From assembly GCA_018857735.1 (NCBI GenBank), contig JABMCL010002678.1:67501-131500 (forward strand): 64,000 bases of DNA, in the 5' to 3' direction. The notes below the pieces were generated by a model. That model worked only from the letters and a program-made list of their open reading frames with translations. It was not told the origin of the DNA and made no database searches. Each line of letters opens with the position of its first letter. Position 1 is the first letter of the stretch. The position numbers and the translations under genes were made by a program. This stretch comes from Alviniconcha marisindica (lineage: Eukaryota; Mollusca; Gastropoda; Provannidae). Positions 59,267 through 64,000 of the stretch are shown piece by piece.

Positions 59267-60373
59267 CTATCCCATCTCCCTCTGTTAATATAGGGTCTGT
59301 CTCTGGATCTGCATACAGTTGCATTATTTTATTCAGAAATGTATTAGTCATGTGTACTGAATGTTGTTATTTTTTTGTTTTACAAAGCAAACATTACAAG
59401 GATGAGAAAAGAAGGTAAGCTTAAGTGCATTACATTTGCCTTCAGGCCTGTGCTTTGAACTGGAGCGTGTGGATGCGTACATTATAGTAACAGTTGGGTA
59501 TACGTGTGCCTGTTTCTTTGTGCGTGCTGTTTGACATGCCACAGTGGAACCCCTGACAAGGACCACTGCTCTTTTTTAAAGACCACTGTATTTTTCTTTC
59601 GTTTCCTTTATTTTTGGGGGGGGGGGGGGGGAACAAAAAAATATGGAACAAGGAGAACTGCTAGCATTTGAAAAGTAGAACAAGATCCAAAGACATATAA
59701 GATTAAAAAGAACACTTGTATAATACGACAGTACAAAGCATGTGAATTTGGGGGGTAAACCCCCATTTCAAGCAACAAAACGGCAGACAAAACAGTTAAA
59801 TGGTAAAAAATGTCCACATTCTTCCAAACACTTGAGGTTACGCCACAACTGAAAGCAGATGCACACATTTTAATTTTAATTGATTAACTGTTGCCTAACT
59901 GTTGTTTCGTCGCTTGAAAAAGGGGCTTACCCCCAAAATGTACACATTTTGTATTGTCTTATTAAATAAGCATTCTTTTTAACCTTTTATGTGTTAAAAT
60001 CTTCTTCTTCTTTTTGTAAAGGAACTGTTGACCAAGGACCCACCCCATTTTAAGACTATATATGCTTTGTGATTGGAATGTGGGGACTTTTTTCATTTTT
60101 AATGTGGTCTTCAGAAAGATGGACCACTTTTTTCATGATCTTTAGCAGGGCCTCAAAGGACAGGTTCCACTGTATTTCTGTTGTTGTTGTTGTTGTTTTC
60201 TTTCTGCTGAGTACTTGGGGCTTTTGGTGTTGTTGTTCTTCTTCTTAGTTCTGCGGGCTTAGGGCTGCAGTTTTTGTATTTTGACTCTTGTGCTCTTGTG
60301 TTGGCAGTGGCGAGAGCAGTTCCCCGGAGCGCAGAGAAAAACGCAGGAAACACAAGAAGCACAGACATAGTCG
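28923..60373 (+). CDS. SRRM2: SRRM2 / Cwc21-type spliceosome protein, 5' part (six exons; continues beyond window)
   Basis: SRRM2 (SRm300; yeast Cwc21) is a nuclear protein of the catalytic spliceosome that docks near Prp8/Snu114 and, in animals, scaffolds nuclear speckles. Coding exons: 28923-29161, 40318-40428, 57462-57603, 58549-58626, 59388-59414, 60308-60373. The product opens MYNGIGLSTARGSGTNGFVQ, the near-invariant family N-terminus, followed by a cwf21 helical region rich in Glu and Arg, then ETHQL, DYVDGSA, a KKYAIVQSSGSGEEEAEEE segment, Lys runs and SGESSSPERREK. All this matches animal SRRM2 in order. Introns are all phase 2. Exon 3 as assembled is out of frame (see its entry). The long RS-rich exon expected of SRRM2 is not in the window. 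The last donor (60374) leaves CG, and I find no convincing acceptor before 64000. Confidence 0.92.
29162..30040. other. Start of SRRM2-like intron 1
   Basis: Unique AT-rich sequence. I see no additional exon with homology. Confidence 0.4.
30042..30111. repeat. (CA)n microsatellite
   Basis: About 34 CA units in SRRM2-like intron 1. Confidence 0.97.
30112..33205. repeat. Unique intron sequence with small microsatellites
   Basis: Contains (ATT)n at 31565-31595, CA/CG-rich at 31996-32098 and (TA)n at about 32300-32346. 31780-31930 is a GC-balanced unique island. No exon recognised. Confidence 0.6.
33206..33262 (+). mobile_element. SINE 3' tail, plus orientation
   Basis: CCCTGATATAACCCTTTGTG, GTTGACTGGGCTCAAAGC, then (CTAA)n. 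Same tail as 44476-44535 and, reversed, 36298-36360 and 50137-50200. Confidence 0.6.
35201..35404. mobile_element. MITE-like element with CAGTGGAA/TTCCATTG ends
   Basis: Left end CAGTGGAAGCTCTC followed by TTTTAAGACCACCCTCTAAT; interior GAAGAAAAAGTGGCCCT; right end AAGGTGGTTCCATTG then TA. The ends are imperfect inverted repeats of the form seen at 59542-60172. No transposase is encoded. Assignment to a Tc1/mariner-pogo-like group, from the CAGTGGAACC end and neighbouring TA, is tentative. Confidence 0.6.
36298..36361 (-). mobile_element. SINE tail fragment ((GTAA)n, minus orientation)
   Basis: GTAAGTAAGTAAGTAACTTG then GTGTTTTACACCCAGTCAACC and TTATATCAGGGTGAG, the complement of a SINE tail ending in TTAC repeats. 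Confidence 0.65.
36930..38860. repeat. ~105-bp pyrimidine-rich minisatellite, ~18 copies
   Basis: Unit: ACTCCTCTGCTTGCTCCTTC, TCCCTGTGTCTCTGCACCCT, GTCTCCCACTGTCTGTCTCC, TCTCAGTCTGTGTCCCC, ACCCCCATCTCCCCAACTAA, AAAACAAA. The sense strand is almost free of purine outside the A-rich joint. Each unit carries a long pyrimidine tract ending in TCTCAG, identical in form to a strong 3' splice site. A unit near 105 bases keeps frames open, so Pro/Ser/Val-rich open frames here are not evidence of a gene. Confidence 0.93.
39108..39210 (-). repeat. Inverted solo unit of the 105-bp array
   Basis: GGAGACAGGGAGCTGGGCAG, AGACACACTCACCCAGGAAG, then GCAAGCAGAGGAGTTTTAGT: the reverse complement of array units such as 37880-37965. 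It faces the array across about 250 bases. Confidence 0.85.
40318..40428 (+). CDS. SRRM2: SRRM2-like coding exon 2 (cwf21 domain end)
   Basis: Begins by completing Gly (GG|C) and encodes YSAESIAQKVSMFRKMLMDK, the second cwf21 helix, then EGVTDSPLDKDEHGRP and two bases. Acceptor TTCCAG at 40317; donor GTAAGT at 40429. 111 bases, symmetric phase 2-2. Confidence 0.93.
40429..42440. other. SRRM2-like intron 2, left part with GC-rich island
   Basis: Unique sequence. 41080-41830 is markedly richer in GC than the flanks and contains CCAATCAGGGAGAAATAATG. No splice-flanked open frame with homology is seen. Confidence 0.4.
42447..42533. repeat. (TG)n / (GA)n microsatellite
   Basis: Interrupted TG tract with a short GA run in SRRM2-like intron 2. 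Confidence 0.93.
43007..43136 (-). mobile_element. tRNA-derived SINE, family A, 5' fragment
   Basis: The minus strand reads GCAGGGATAGCTCAGTGGTA, a degraded B box and the first part of the family A body (complement of CTGGAGAAGAATATTCTCCC). Truncated after about 130 bases. Confidence 0.75.
44476..44535 (+). mobile_element. SINE 3' tail, plus orientation
   Basis: CACCCTGATATAACCGTACT, GGTTGACTGGGTGTAAAATACC. Same tail as at 33206. Confidence 0.6.
44901..45359 (-). mobile_element. tRNA-derived SINE, family A, copy 3
   Basis: Same arrangement as 26457-26945: minus-strand head GGGGATAGCTCAGTGGTTAG, B box GGTTCGAATCCC, the common body and a left-hand tail in an ATT-rich stretch. Confidence 0.9.
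45360..46935. other. Intronic islands with homeodomain-like motifs
   Basis: 45540-45770 and 46560-46890 are GC-balanced stretches with ATTAATTC, CACGTG, ATCAAATTAATCAACT and CCTAATTAGCTGG motifs. They look like regulatory islands but have no proven conservation. Confidence 0.3.
46938..47535. repeat. ~58-bp minisatellite, ~10 copies
   Basis: Unit TAGCCGCAGGGTAGGTAGGG, GAAATAGTGCCATGGGGC, TAGCCACTTACACCTGGTTT. Copies alternate between CATGGG/CACGGG and CTTACAC/CGTACAC variants. Confidence 0.93.
48563..48621. repeat. (CA)n microsatellite
   Basis: About 28 CA units after a C-rich stretch. Confidence 0.96.
48750..48850 (+). promoter_or_regulatory. Candidate intronic promoter/enhancer (CCAAT, GC box, octamer)
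   Basis: GCCAATCAG at 48756, GGGCGGAG at 48774, ATTTGCAT octamer at 48795-48802 and an inverted CCAAT (ATTGG) at 48803-48807 lie within 55 bases. This grouping is typical of pol II promoters and POU-factor enhancers. Function is inferred from motifs only. Confidence 0.3.
49161..49241. repeat. (TG)n-(GA)n microsatellite inside a short direct duplication
   Basis: The flanks repeat: AACTGTTTAGGGGGAAAGGG, ACTTTTAACTGAAAAACAAA before, and a near-identical copy after (49250-49290). The microsatellite therefore sits between two copies of a ~45-bp segment. Confidence 0.85.
49983..50074. repeat. (TG)n-(GA)n microsatellite
   Basis: About 29 TG units followed by a GA run, as at 49161. Confidence 0.96.
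50137..50202 (-). mobile_element. SINE tail fragment ((GTAA)n)
   Basis: GTAAGTAAGTAAGTAACTTG and TTATATCAGGGCAAAG, as at 36298. Confidence 0.6.
50932..51494 (+). other. GC-rich open stretch, possible unassigned exon
   Basis: One plus frame is open for about 187 codons from just after a TGA (50932) to TAA at 51492. It includes a Cys-rich run (QCCSCSAGVCGTC, GVHNTCHVGSTC). CTCATTCTCCAG ending at 50984 would serve as an acceptor and CTT|GTAAGT at 51491 as a strong donor. I recognise no family. An exon 50985-51490 would not be phase-compatible with SRRM2 exons 2 and 3. It could be an exon of another transcript or chance in GC-rich DNA. Confidence 0.25.
51600..51975. repeat. ~62-bp minisatellite, ~6 copies
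   Basis: Unit AAATGCTGGGGTTTAGTGTG, CTTTGATTGGTCCTTTTGGG, GCAGTGGAAGCCCTAGCATTC. The later copies carry CAGTGGAACCCC, the terminal motif of the adjoining MITE-like element, so the unit may have grown from the element's flank. Confidence 0.9.
51970..52150. mobile_element. MITE-like TTTTAAGACCACC element
   Basis: AGTGGAACCCCTGTTTTAAG, ACCACCCGAAAATGC, the CATAGTCCTTGGTGAGGGCT interior and CACCAAGGTGGTGTCC at the right. Same family as 35201-35404 and 20812-21815. The right end is poorly defined because the sequence degrades after 52200. Confidence 0.65.
52200..52640. other. Probable low-quality sequence
   Basis: Homopolymers of 3-7 bases dominate, in a texture unlike anything nearby (for example TTTGGGGTTTTGGGGCTT). 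This resembles stretched or poorly resolved base calls. The open frame through it is not credible as a gene. Confidence 0.5.
52650..54170. repeat. ~198-bp satellite, ~6-7 copies
   Basis: Unit: TTGAATAGATGTGTCATTCT, the TAGAGCTGATACTGTCATTT region, the GGGCTGTTGTAAACGTTTTG region, CTGCTTGGTGTTCACACGCT, an (AAAC)n/(TAAC)n joint, then GTAAAACTTCATAAAACTTAC. Since 198 is divisible by three, the minus strand shows repeated open frames (MTHLFNYICKCVSFMKFYNF). One unit near 53460-53620 is replaced by a segment also found at 54180-54310. Confidence 0.93.
53490..54310. repeat. Pair of ~120-bp segments within and after the 198-bp satellite
   Basis: GCATCTGTCACATTATGTTA, then ATCGGCC, then GATTTTAATGGGAAATGGTA occur at 53523-53612 and 54212-54300, with small indels. 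Confidence 0.8.
54311..55260. other. Unique AT-rich intron sequence
   Basis: No gene, RNA or repeat structure recognised beyond short ATA/AAC runs. Confidence 0.4.
55262..56160 (+). repeat. ~144-bp dimeric array related to the SRRM2 exon 3 acceptor
   Basis: About six units containing TTTGTGGTACAGGGCATGGG, AGGCTCACCAACTTTACACT, CACCGACGTCCTCCCTTTGC, TGCACTACAAAGCTAGGGAA and AGGAGATTAGCTGGCTTGAC. Both halves align with the shorter unit of 56160-57461, so each 144-bp unit is a diverged dimer of a ~72-bp monomer. The translated repeat (YRAWEAHQLYTSLSLF) is a by-product. Confidence 0.88.
56160..57461 (+). repeat. Array of ~20 copies of the SRRM2 exon 3 acceptor plus exon start
   Basis: The 55-75-bp monomer TTTGCTGTGTTACAG|AGCTAAGGAGACTCACCAG, spacer, CACTGACACC repeats up to the authentic exon at 57462. 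Copies become shorter and lose bases to the right (GTTCACAG, GTGTACAG, GTTACAAGC at 56980-57410). Most copies retain a usable TTACAG acceptor and the first ~20 exon bases. Confidence 0.9.
57462..57603 (+). CDS. SRRM2: SRRM2-like coding exon 3 (ETHQL...DYVDGSA), frame broken as assembled
   Basis: AT from exon 2 plus A gives Ile, then AKETHQL. The family-expected residues then appear in changing frames: EAN, EKNQLSNFG, HDYVDGSA, DHRKEEAAKLL, then MATKKYA. The exon is 142 bases, while the flanking phases demand a multiple of three. Spliced as assembled it would hit a stop in exon 4. The flanking repeats show similar single-base losses, so I favour consensus error over true decay. Acceptor TGTGTTACAG at 57461; donor GTATGT at 57604. 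Confidence 0.75.
57890..58548 (+). repeat. Array of ~11 copies of the SRRM2 exon 4 acceptor plus exon start
   Basis: 57/59-bp units TGTGTGTTACAG|TATTGTGCAGAGTTCCGGCT, CTGATGTCTTGGCTCATGTG, AAG(AA)TC. The exon 4 start (TATTGTGCAGAGTTCCGGCT) is copied nearly exactly in each unit. The last unit runs into the authentic exon at 58549. Units vary between CTCTGGTG, CTCTGATG and ATCTGATG. Confidence 0.93.
58549..58626 (+). CDS. SRRM2: SRRM2-like coding exon 4 (acidic then Lys-rich)
   Basis: Completes Ala and encodes IVQSSGSGEEEAEEEPPAKK and further Lys, ending KKSR. This corresponds to the Lys-rich stretch following the DYVDGS region in SRRM2. 78 bases, phase 2-2. Acceptor TGTGTTACAG at 58548; donor GTAATC at 58627. 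Its 5' edge is the last copy of an array of related acceptors (57890-58548). Confidence 0.87.
58627..59387. other. SRRM2-like intron 4, with C-rich and CA-rich tracts
   Basis: C-rich stretch at 58678-58738 and a CA/TGCA microsatellite at 59045-59264. The remainder is unique. Confidence 0.7.
59388..59414 (+). CDS. SRRM2: SRRM2-like micro-exon 5 (27 bases)
   Basis: Between acceptor TACAAAG and donor GTAAGC lies CAAACATTACAAGGATGAG and the rest, encoding KHYKDEKR in frame with exons 4 and 6. It is short but phase-compatible and basic like its neighbours. The AAG acceptor is weaker than CAG. Skipping it keeps the frame. Confidence 0.65.
59542..60172. mobile_element. MITE-like element with CAGTGGAACC terminal inverted repeats
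   Basis: Left end CAGTGGAACCCCTGACAAGG, right end GGACAGGTTCCACTG followed by TA. The ends are inverted repeats over roughly 10-15 bases. The interior has TTTTTTAAAGACCACTG and TAATGTGGTCTTCAGAAAG, matching the TTTTAAGACCACC family, plus a poly(G) tract at 59617-59632. No transposase frame. Lies wholly in SRRM2-like intron 5. Confidence 0.65.
60308..60373 (+). CDS. SRRM2: SRRM2-like coding exon 6 (start of SR/KHKK region)
   Basis: Encodes SGESSSPERREKRRKHKKHR and then HSR, matching the SRRM2 stretch of Ser-Pro followed by Arg/Lys/His. 66 bases, phase 2-2; acceptor TTGGCAG, donor GTAGGT. Last coding exon I can place in the window. Confidence 0.85.
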
Positions 60374-61720
60374 GTAGGTGCTGAGTTTGTCACTCCTGTC
60401 ATCCTGGTTATGGCTAGCTCTTTTATTATGATTTTTTTTTTTTTTTTAATGTTCATGTGATGCCATTTTGTTCTCATTTATGTTACAACACCAGTCTCCC
60501 TTTTTTTTTCTTCTCTGTTTTTTTTTCTTTCTTTCTTCCACTCCCCAGTCTTTTTGCTTCTTCTGTCGTCCACATGCAACAACGTGGATTGTTCGAGTCT
60601 GAGACAGACGTTGGATGTTTGCTATGAGTTAGACACAGGTCTCACTGCCAGCCTGTGTGGTATTGTAGATTTGCATGGTGAGGATGTGTGAGGGGACTAG
60701 GGATCGGTTCCAGCTTACCACAGTGCAGTACGGTACTAGAGCCTGCCACAAGAGGGACAACTCCTTCCGATCCACTTGGCTGTAAAACGCATTGCTTCAT
60801 GTTTCTGTACAAACAAACCGCCAAAGACCAACCTCGTTTTTCATTTGCCCTGATCACCTTTTTTTTTCTTTTTCTTTTTTTTCTCTGTCTCTTTTTTCGT
60901 GTTTATTTTATTTTATTTTATTTGGTGTGTTAAGACAGGGTGTGTATAACATATCACAAAGCTGCTGATTGGCTTAAATGCCAGAGGTCAAGGTTTTCAG
61001 GGTTTCTGTTAGGACTAGGATTTTGAGGAGGTGGGGAGAGGAGGGTTTGCTAATTGGCTTAAATGCCAGAGGTCAAGGTTTTTAGGGTTTCTGTTAGGAA
61101 TCTAGGATTTTGAGGAGGTGGGGAGGGGGGGGGTGGGGGGTTTTGTCTATCCAAACTGAATTAGCTCCAGTGTCCTTTTTGCCGAGTGGGTTTCACTTAG
61201 ACTTTTAAAACCACTGCAGCTGTGAAAAAAGGTTGAGGGGTAGAGTGTATTTGTCTGAAAGTGTCTGTGGTGGTGAGCTTCAGTGTTGCTCCACATTAGC
61301 TGCTCACTCCCCTGGCCCCACTATCACTGCACTGCATGGATGGAAGATAGTCGCCGTGCACTTTCAAAACTTGCCTTCGGGAACTGCTCGACACTCAGTT
61401 TCCCTGCTTGAGGATTTTTTGGTAGTACCTTTAAATGACTGGGAAAGAAGTCAGCATGGTTGATGATTTGTGTAATTCTCTGGCAAGCAGGAGGGGAATT
61501 CATCTATCTTTTTTTGTTTTTATATTGTTTTGTTCTTCCCACCCATTTTTGATACATGTACTCTCCCCGGATGAAAGAGCTCCCTGATGAAAAGCCATTC
61601 CTGGTTTGAATTTTTGAACCATTTTTTGTTGGTGTTGATGGTGTCTGAGACCTTTTTCTTCATATGATATCCCCATGTGAATGAACCTTTCATTAGGGAT
61701 CATTCCTCCTCCTTCAAGAC
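60374..61720. other. SRRM2-like intron 6 (start), with a ~85-bp direct duplication
   Basis: GGCTTAAATGCCAGAGGTCA, AGGTTTTCAGGGTTTCTGTT occurs at about 60970-61040 and again at 61057-61125, both followed by GGATTTTGAGGAGGTGGGGA. The rest is T-rich and unique. I see no exon. Confidence 0.7.
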
Positions 61721-61727
61721 CAAGCTT

Positions 61728-61805
61728 CATGATGGGCAGACTTAAAGAGGGGTTCCACTGTAGTACTTATGGGCAGACTTAAAGAGGGGTTCCACTGTAG
61801 TACAT
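61728..61805. repeat. Tandem pair of MITE right ends
   Basis: Two copies of GGGCAGACTTAAAGAGGGGT followed by TCCACTGTAGTAC, i.e. the GGGGTTCCACTG terminus of the MITE-like family duplicated. Confidence 0.7.
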
Positions 61806-61865
61806 TCAGTCATTTTGGTCGATTGTGGATCCCTGTCAGCGTTAAAAAACCCACAACACATTAAT

Positions 61866-62065
61866 CAGAACTTTGGCAGAGGTAGAGTCATCATTGGCAG
61901 AGGTATAATTACCATTGGCAGAGGTAAAATTAGCACTGGCAGAGGTAGAGTCACCATTGGCAGAGGTAGAATTACCATTGGCAGAGGTAGAGTTACCATT
62001 GGCAGAGGTAGAGTTACCACTGGCAGAGGTAGAGTCACCCTTGGCAGAGGTAGGGCCACCATTGC
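61866..62065. repeat. 18-bp minisatellite, ~11 copies
   Basis: Unit ATTGGCAGAGGTAGAGTTACC. Because the unit is a multiple of three, several frames on both strands stay open (for example GRGRVTI repeats). No acceptor/donor pair or phase match to exon 6, so not taken as coding. Confidence 0.93.
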
Positions 62066-63828
62066 TTCCACCACTTTCTATTCTTTGTTTTGAATGGCTT
62101 TCAGCTATCTCGTAGGTGACTTGCATGTGCTGATGGAATGTGACTTTGGGAGTATGTGTATGGATTTAAAATTTTCAGGGAAAAGCTGCCTCAAGCGTAG
62201 TACTAAACAGTTTTCAGTTGCATTATTCGTGATGTATTGGCACAACAACAAAAAGAGAAAGTAGAATATTTCTTGTTGTGGTTGTCCTCACTTGCTTCTT
62301 GGGAGAATGTAACAGGGGTGGGGCTGTTTTGTGTCTTATGGTCAGTTGCTGTTGTGCATAGTTTCAGAATTAAAGGAGAAATACAGATGCATCCATAATT
62401 CGGTGGCAATAACTTCCTGGTAATTGCCACACAAAAGATATAAACATATCAGATTTATTTCTCACTGCCTTGTCTCACTTCTCTGCAATATAGTTTTCAA
62501 AAGGACTTCGTTTTCTTTGAATTTTTTTGTTTTTGTTAAGTGTGTCTGAGTTTCTCCTTTAAAGATTGTACATTATTGTGGTGCTGTTTCTTTGCTATTT
62601 TGTTGTTTCCAATATTTGTCAGTCAGCCAGTTTTGTTTTCAATTTGCATTTTTTTTTTTTTTTTTTAAATGATTTTTGTTGTTCTTTAAAGGGAGAGTTG
62701 TTGGTTCAGAACTACTACAAGCTTGCTTTAATTTTCACTGTCTTTCTGTTTTCTGGTTCCATTTCAGCACTCAGTAATACGGATGCCACTTGTATGTGTC
62801 CCTATGGTTATCGCATTCATTTCTGTGCTTCTCTGTCTTCACTGAGGCCCTCCCGCGGCCCCCGAATTTATTATGTGTGAAACTGCATGTTGACCAATCA
62901 CCTAACTGGAAACATTTAGTGTGGACGTGGGGTCGACTGCTCAGTGAAAGAATGAGCCCTTTAAGTAGTCGGCAACAGTCGTGCTAACCCCTGTTCAGAG
63001 CTCTGTGAGGAGTGAAAACGCAGTGTTAAGAGCAAAAACTCTTCTGTTCAAGCTGTATAGGGTGAAGTTTATCTCCTTTTCTTTTACTTTCTTTCCTTCT
63101 TTCTTTCTTTCTTTCTTTCTTTCTTTCATTCTTTTCCCCCTTAGTAAAGTCCTGTTGAATTTTTATGTTACTGTTGTTAGTTTCTTTCGTTTCTGTCCAC
63201 TTAATTTGGTATTTTCTTTGTGTAATATGAGTTTGTTAATCCCCCACCCCCCACCCCCACCACCATCCCGCAACACGCCCCCTGCACCCCAGTCTTTTTA
63301 AGTGCCAAATGAATCTTTCTTTTATTATTTGCATTTGGTTATTTTACCTTCGTGGGCTGCCTTTTGTGAACACGCTGTGCACGTCTTTTTTCTTTCTGTT
63401 TTATCCTCTGCACACCGTGCCAGCTCTCTCCTCCGTAACTCTTTTGACGTGTAGTTTGGAGTCTAGGTGCTGCCTGTACTTACTTCAGTCATGTGTGCGT
63501 CTTTGCTGTTCACTGTTCAAGTGGCTCACCCAACCATAGCCATACAGCTAAAGAGCTTGGCCTAGTTGGCACCCTGTAAAAACTTAAGTATATCTATGTT
63601 GGACAATGTTGACAAGACAACCATGTGTCCATTGAAGCCAGGGTTCAGGTGCAGGTGTGGCAAGACTAATTGAATTGCTGGTAATTATGAGCTAGATTCA
63701 TTCAGCTGAGAATTCTGAAACACCAAAAATCAAGCAAACGAAAAAGTGAGCTACTAAACAAAAAGTAAGCTAACAGTAGATTAGTTTTGTTTTGCAGCTG
63801 TAGCCTTACAGCTGATCGAACTGGTGTC
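62066..63828. other. Remaining intron of the SRRM2-like gene
   Basis: T-rich sequence with a (CTTT)n run near 63090-63130 and a C-rich patch near 63240. CCATTTCAG at 62768 and TTTTGCAG at 63798 are acceptor-like, but neither opens an SR-rich frame in the required phase. Confidence 0.5.
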
Positions 63829-63966
63829 ATTCTGATACATATTTTCACACAATCTTGGGCAAAGGCTGATACATATTTTCACACAATCTTGGGCAAAGGC
63901 TGATACATATTTTCACACAATCTTGGGCAAAGGCTAATACATATTTTCACACAATCTTGGGCAAAG
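63829..63966. repeat. 34-bp tandem repeat, 4 copies
   Basis: Unit GATACATATTTTCACACAAT followed by CTTGGGCAAAGGCT, nearly identical between copies, near the right edge. Confidence 0.95.
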
Positions 63967-64000
63967 AAAATGTCACTGATTTAAAACAAAAACAAAAACT

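Noticed and set aside
61815..62093. GRGRVTI repeat frame as a possible RG-rich SRRM2 exon
   Set aside because: 18-bp minisatellite open on both strands; no acceptor/donor in phase with exon 6.
62566..62880. Possible next SRRM2 exon after TTTCAG at 62768
   Set aside because: With the CG carried from exon 6 the frame reads R-T-Q then stops; no SR-rich content.

Overview
This window is animal (metazoan) nuclear DNA. It holds two spliced protein-coding genes in the same (+) orientation, with large introns packed with repeats. The intron style, the very dense (CA/TG)n microsatellites, the tRNA-derived SINEs and the SINE tails ending in (TTAC)n or (CTAA)n point to a mollusc, most likely a gastropod. 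That placement is inference; no species-diagnostic gene is present.

Gene 1 (about 446-18695, +) is a complete septin of the SEPT2 group, closest by eye to SEPTIN4/5. Twelve coding exons join in frame to 404 codons plus a stop. P-loop, DTPG and AKSD GTPase motifs, the switch-I Thr, the septin unique element and a short C-terminal coiled coil are all visible. Its introns hold five minisatellite arrays, many microsatellites, SINE pieces and a decayed SAP-domain ORF inserted into one copy of a local duplication.

From about 18.7 to 28.9 kb is intergenic sequence or septin 3' UTR. It contains a 40-bp minisatellite, a tandemly expanded 'TTTTAAGACCACC' element, CA repeats, a full-length tRNA SINE and a speculative TATA-less promoter near 25.2 kb.

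Gene 2 (28923-60373 and on past the right edge, +) is the 5' part of an SRRM2/Cwc21-type spliceosomal protein. Six coding exons give the conserved N-terminus, the cwf21 helix, the downstream DYVDGSA motif, a Lys-rich block and the start of the SR-like region. The large RS-rich part expected of SRRM2 lies outside the window. Introns 1 and 2 are about 11 and 17 kb. They hold a roughly 1.9-kb polypyrimidine minisatellite, a 198-bp satellite, SINEs, MITE-like elements and several GC-rich, homeodomain-site-bearing islands.

The most unusual feature is that four exon edges, two in each gene, have been tandemly amplified together with their splice sites. They are the septin exon 3 end with its donor (3 copies), the septin last-exon acceptor (5 copies), the SRRM2 exon 3 acceptor (about 20 copies plus older dimers) and the SRRM2 exon 4 acceptor (about 11 copies). 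Each makes an array of competing or decoy splice sites beside the authentic exon. SRRM2 exon 3, at the end of the noisiest array, carries several apparent single-base losses that look like assembly error.
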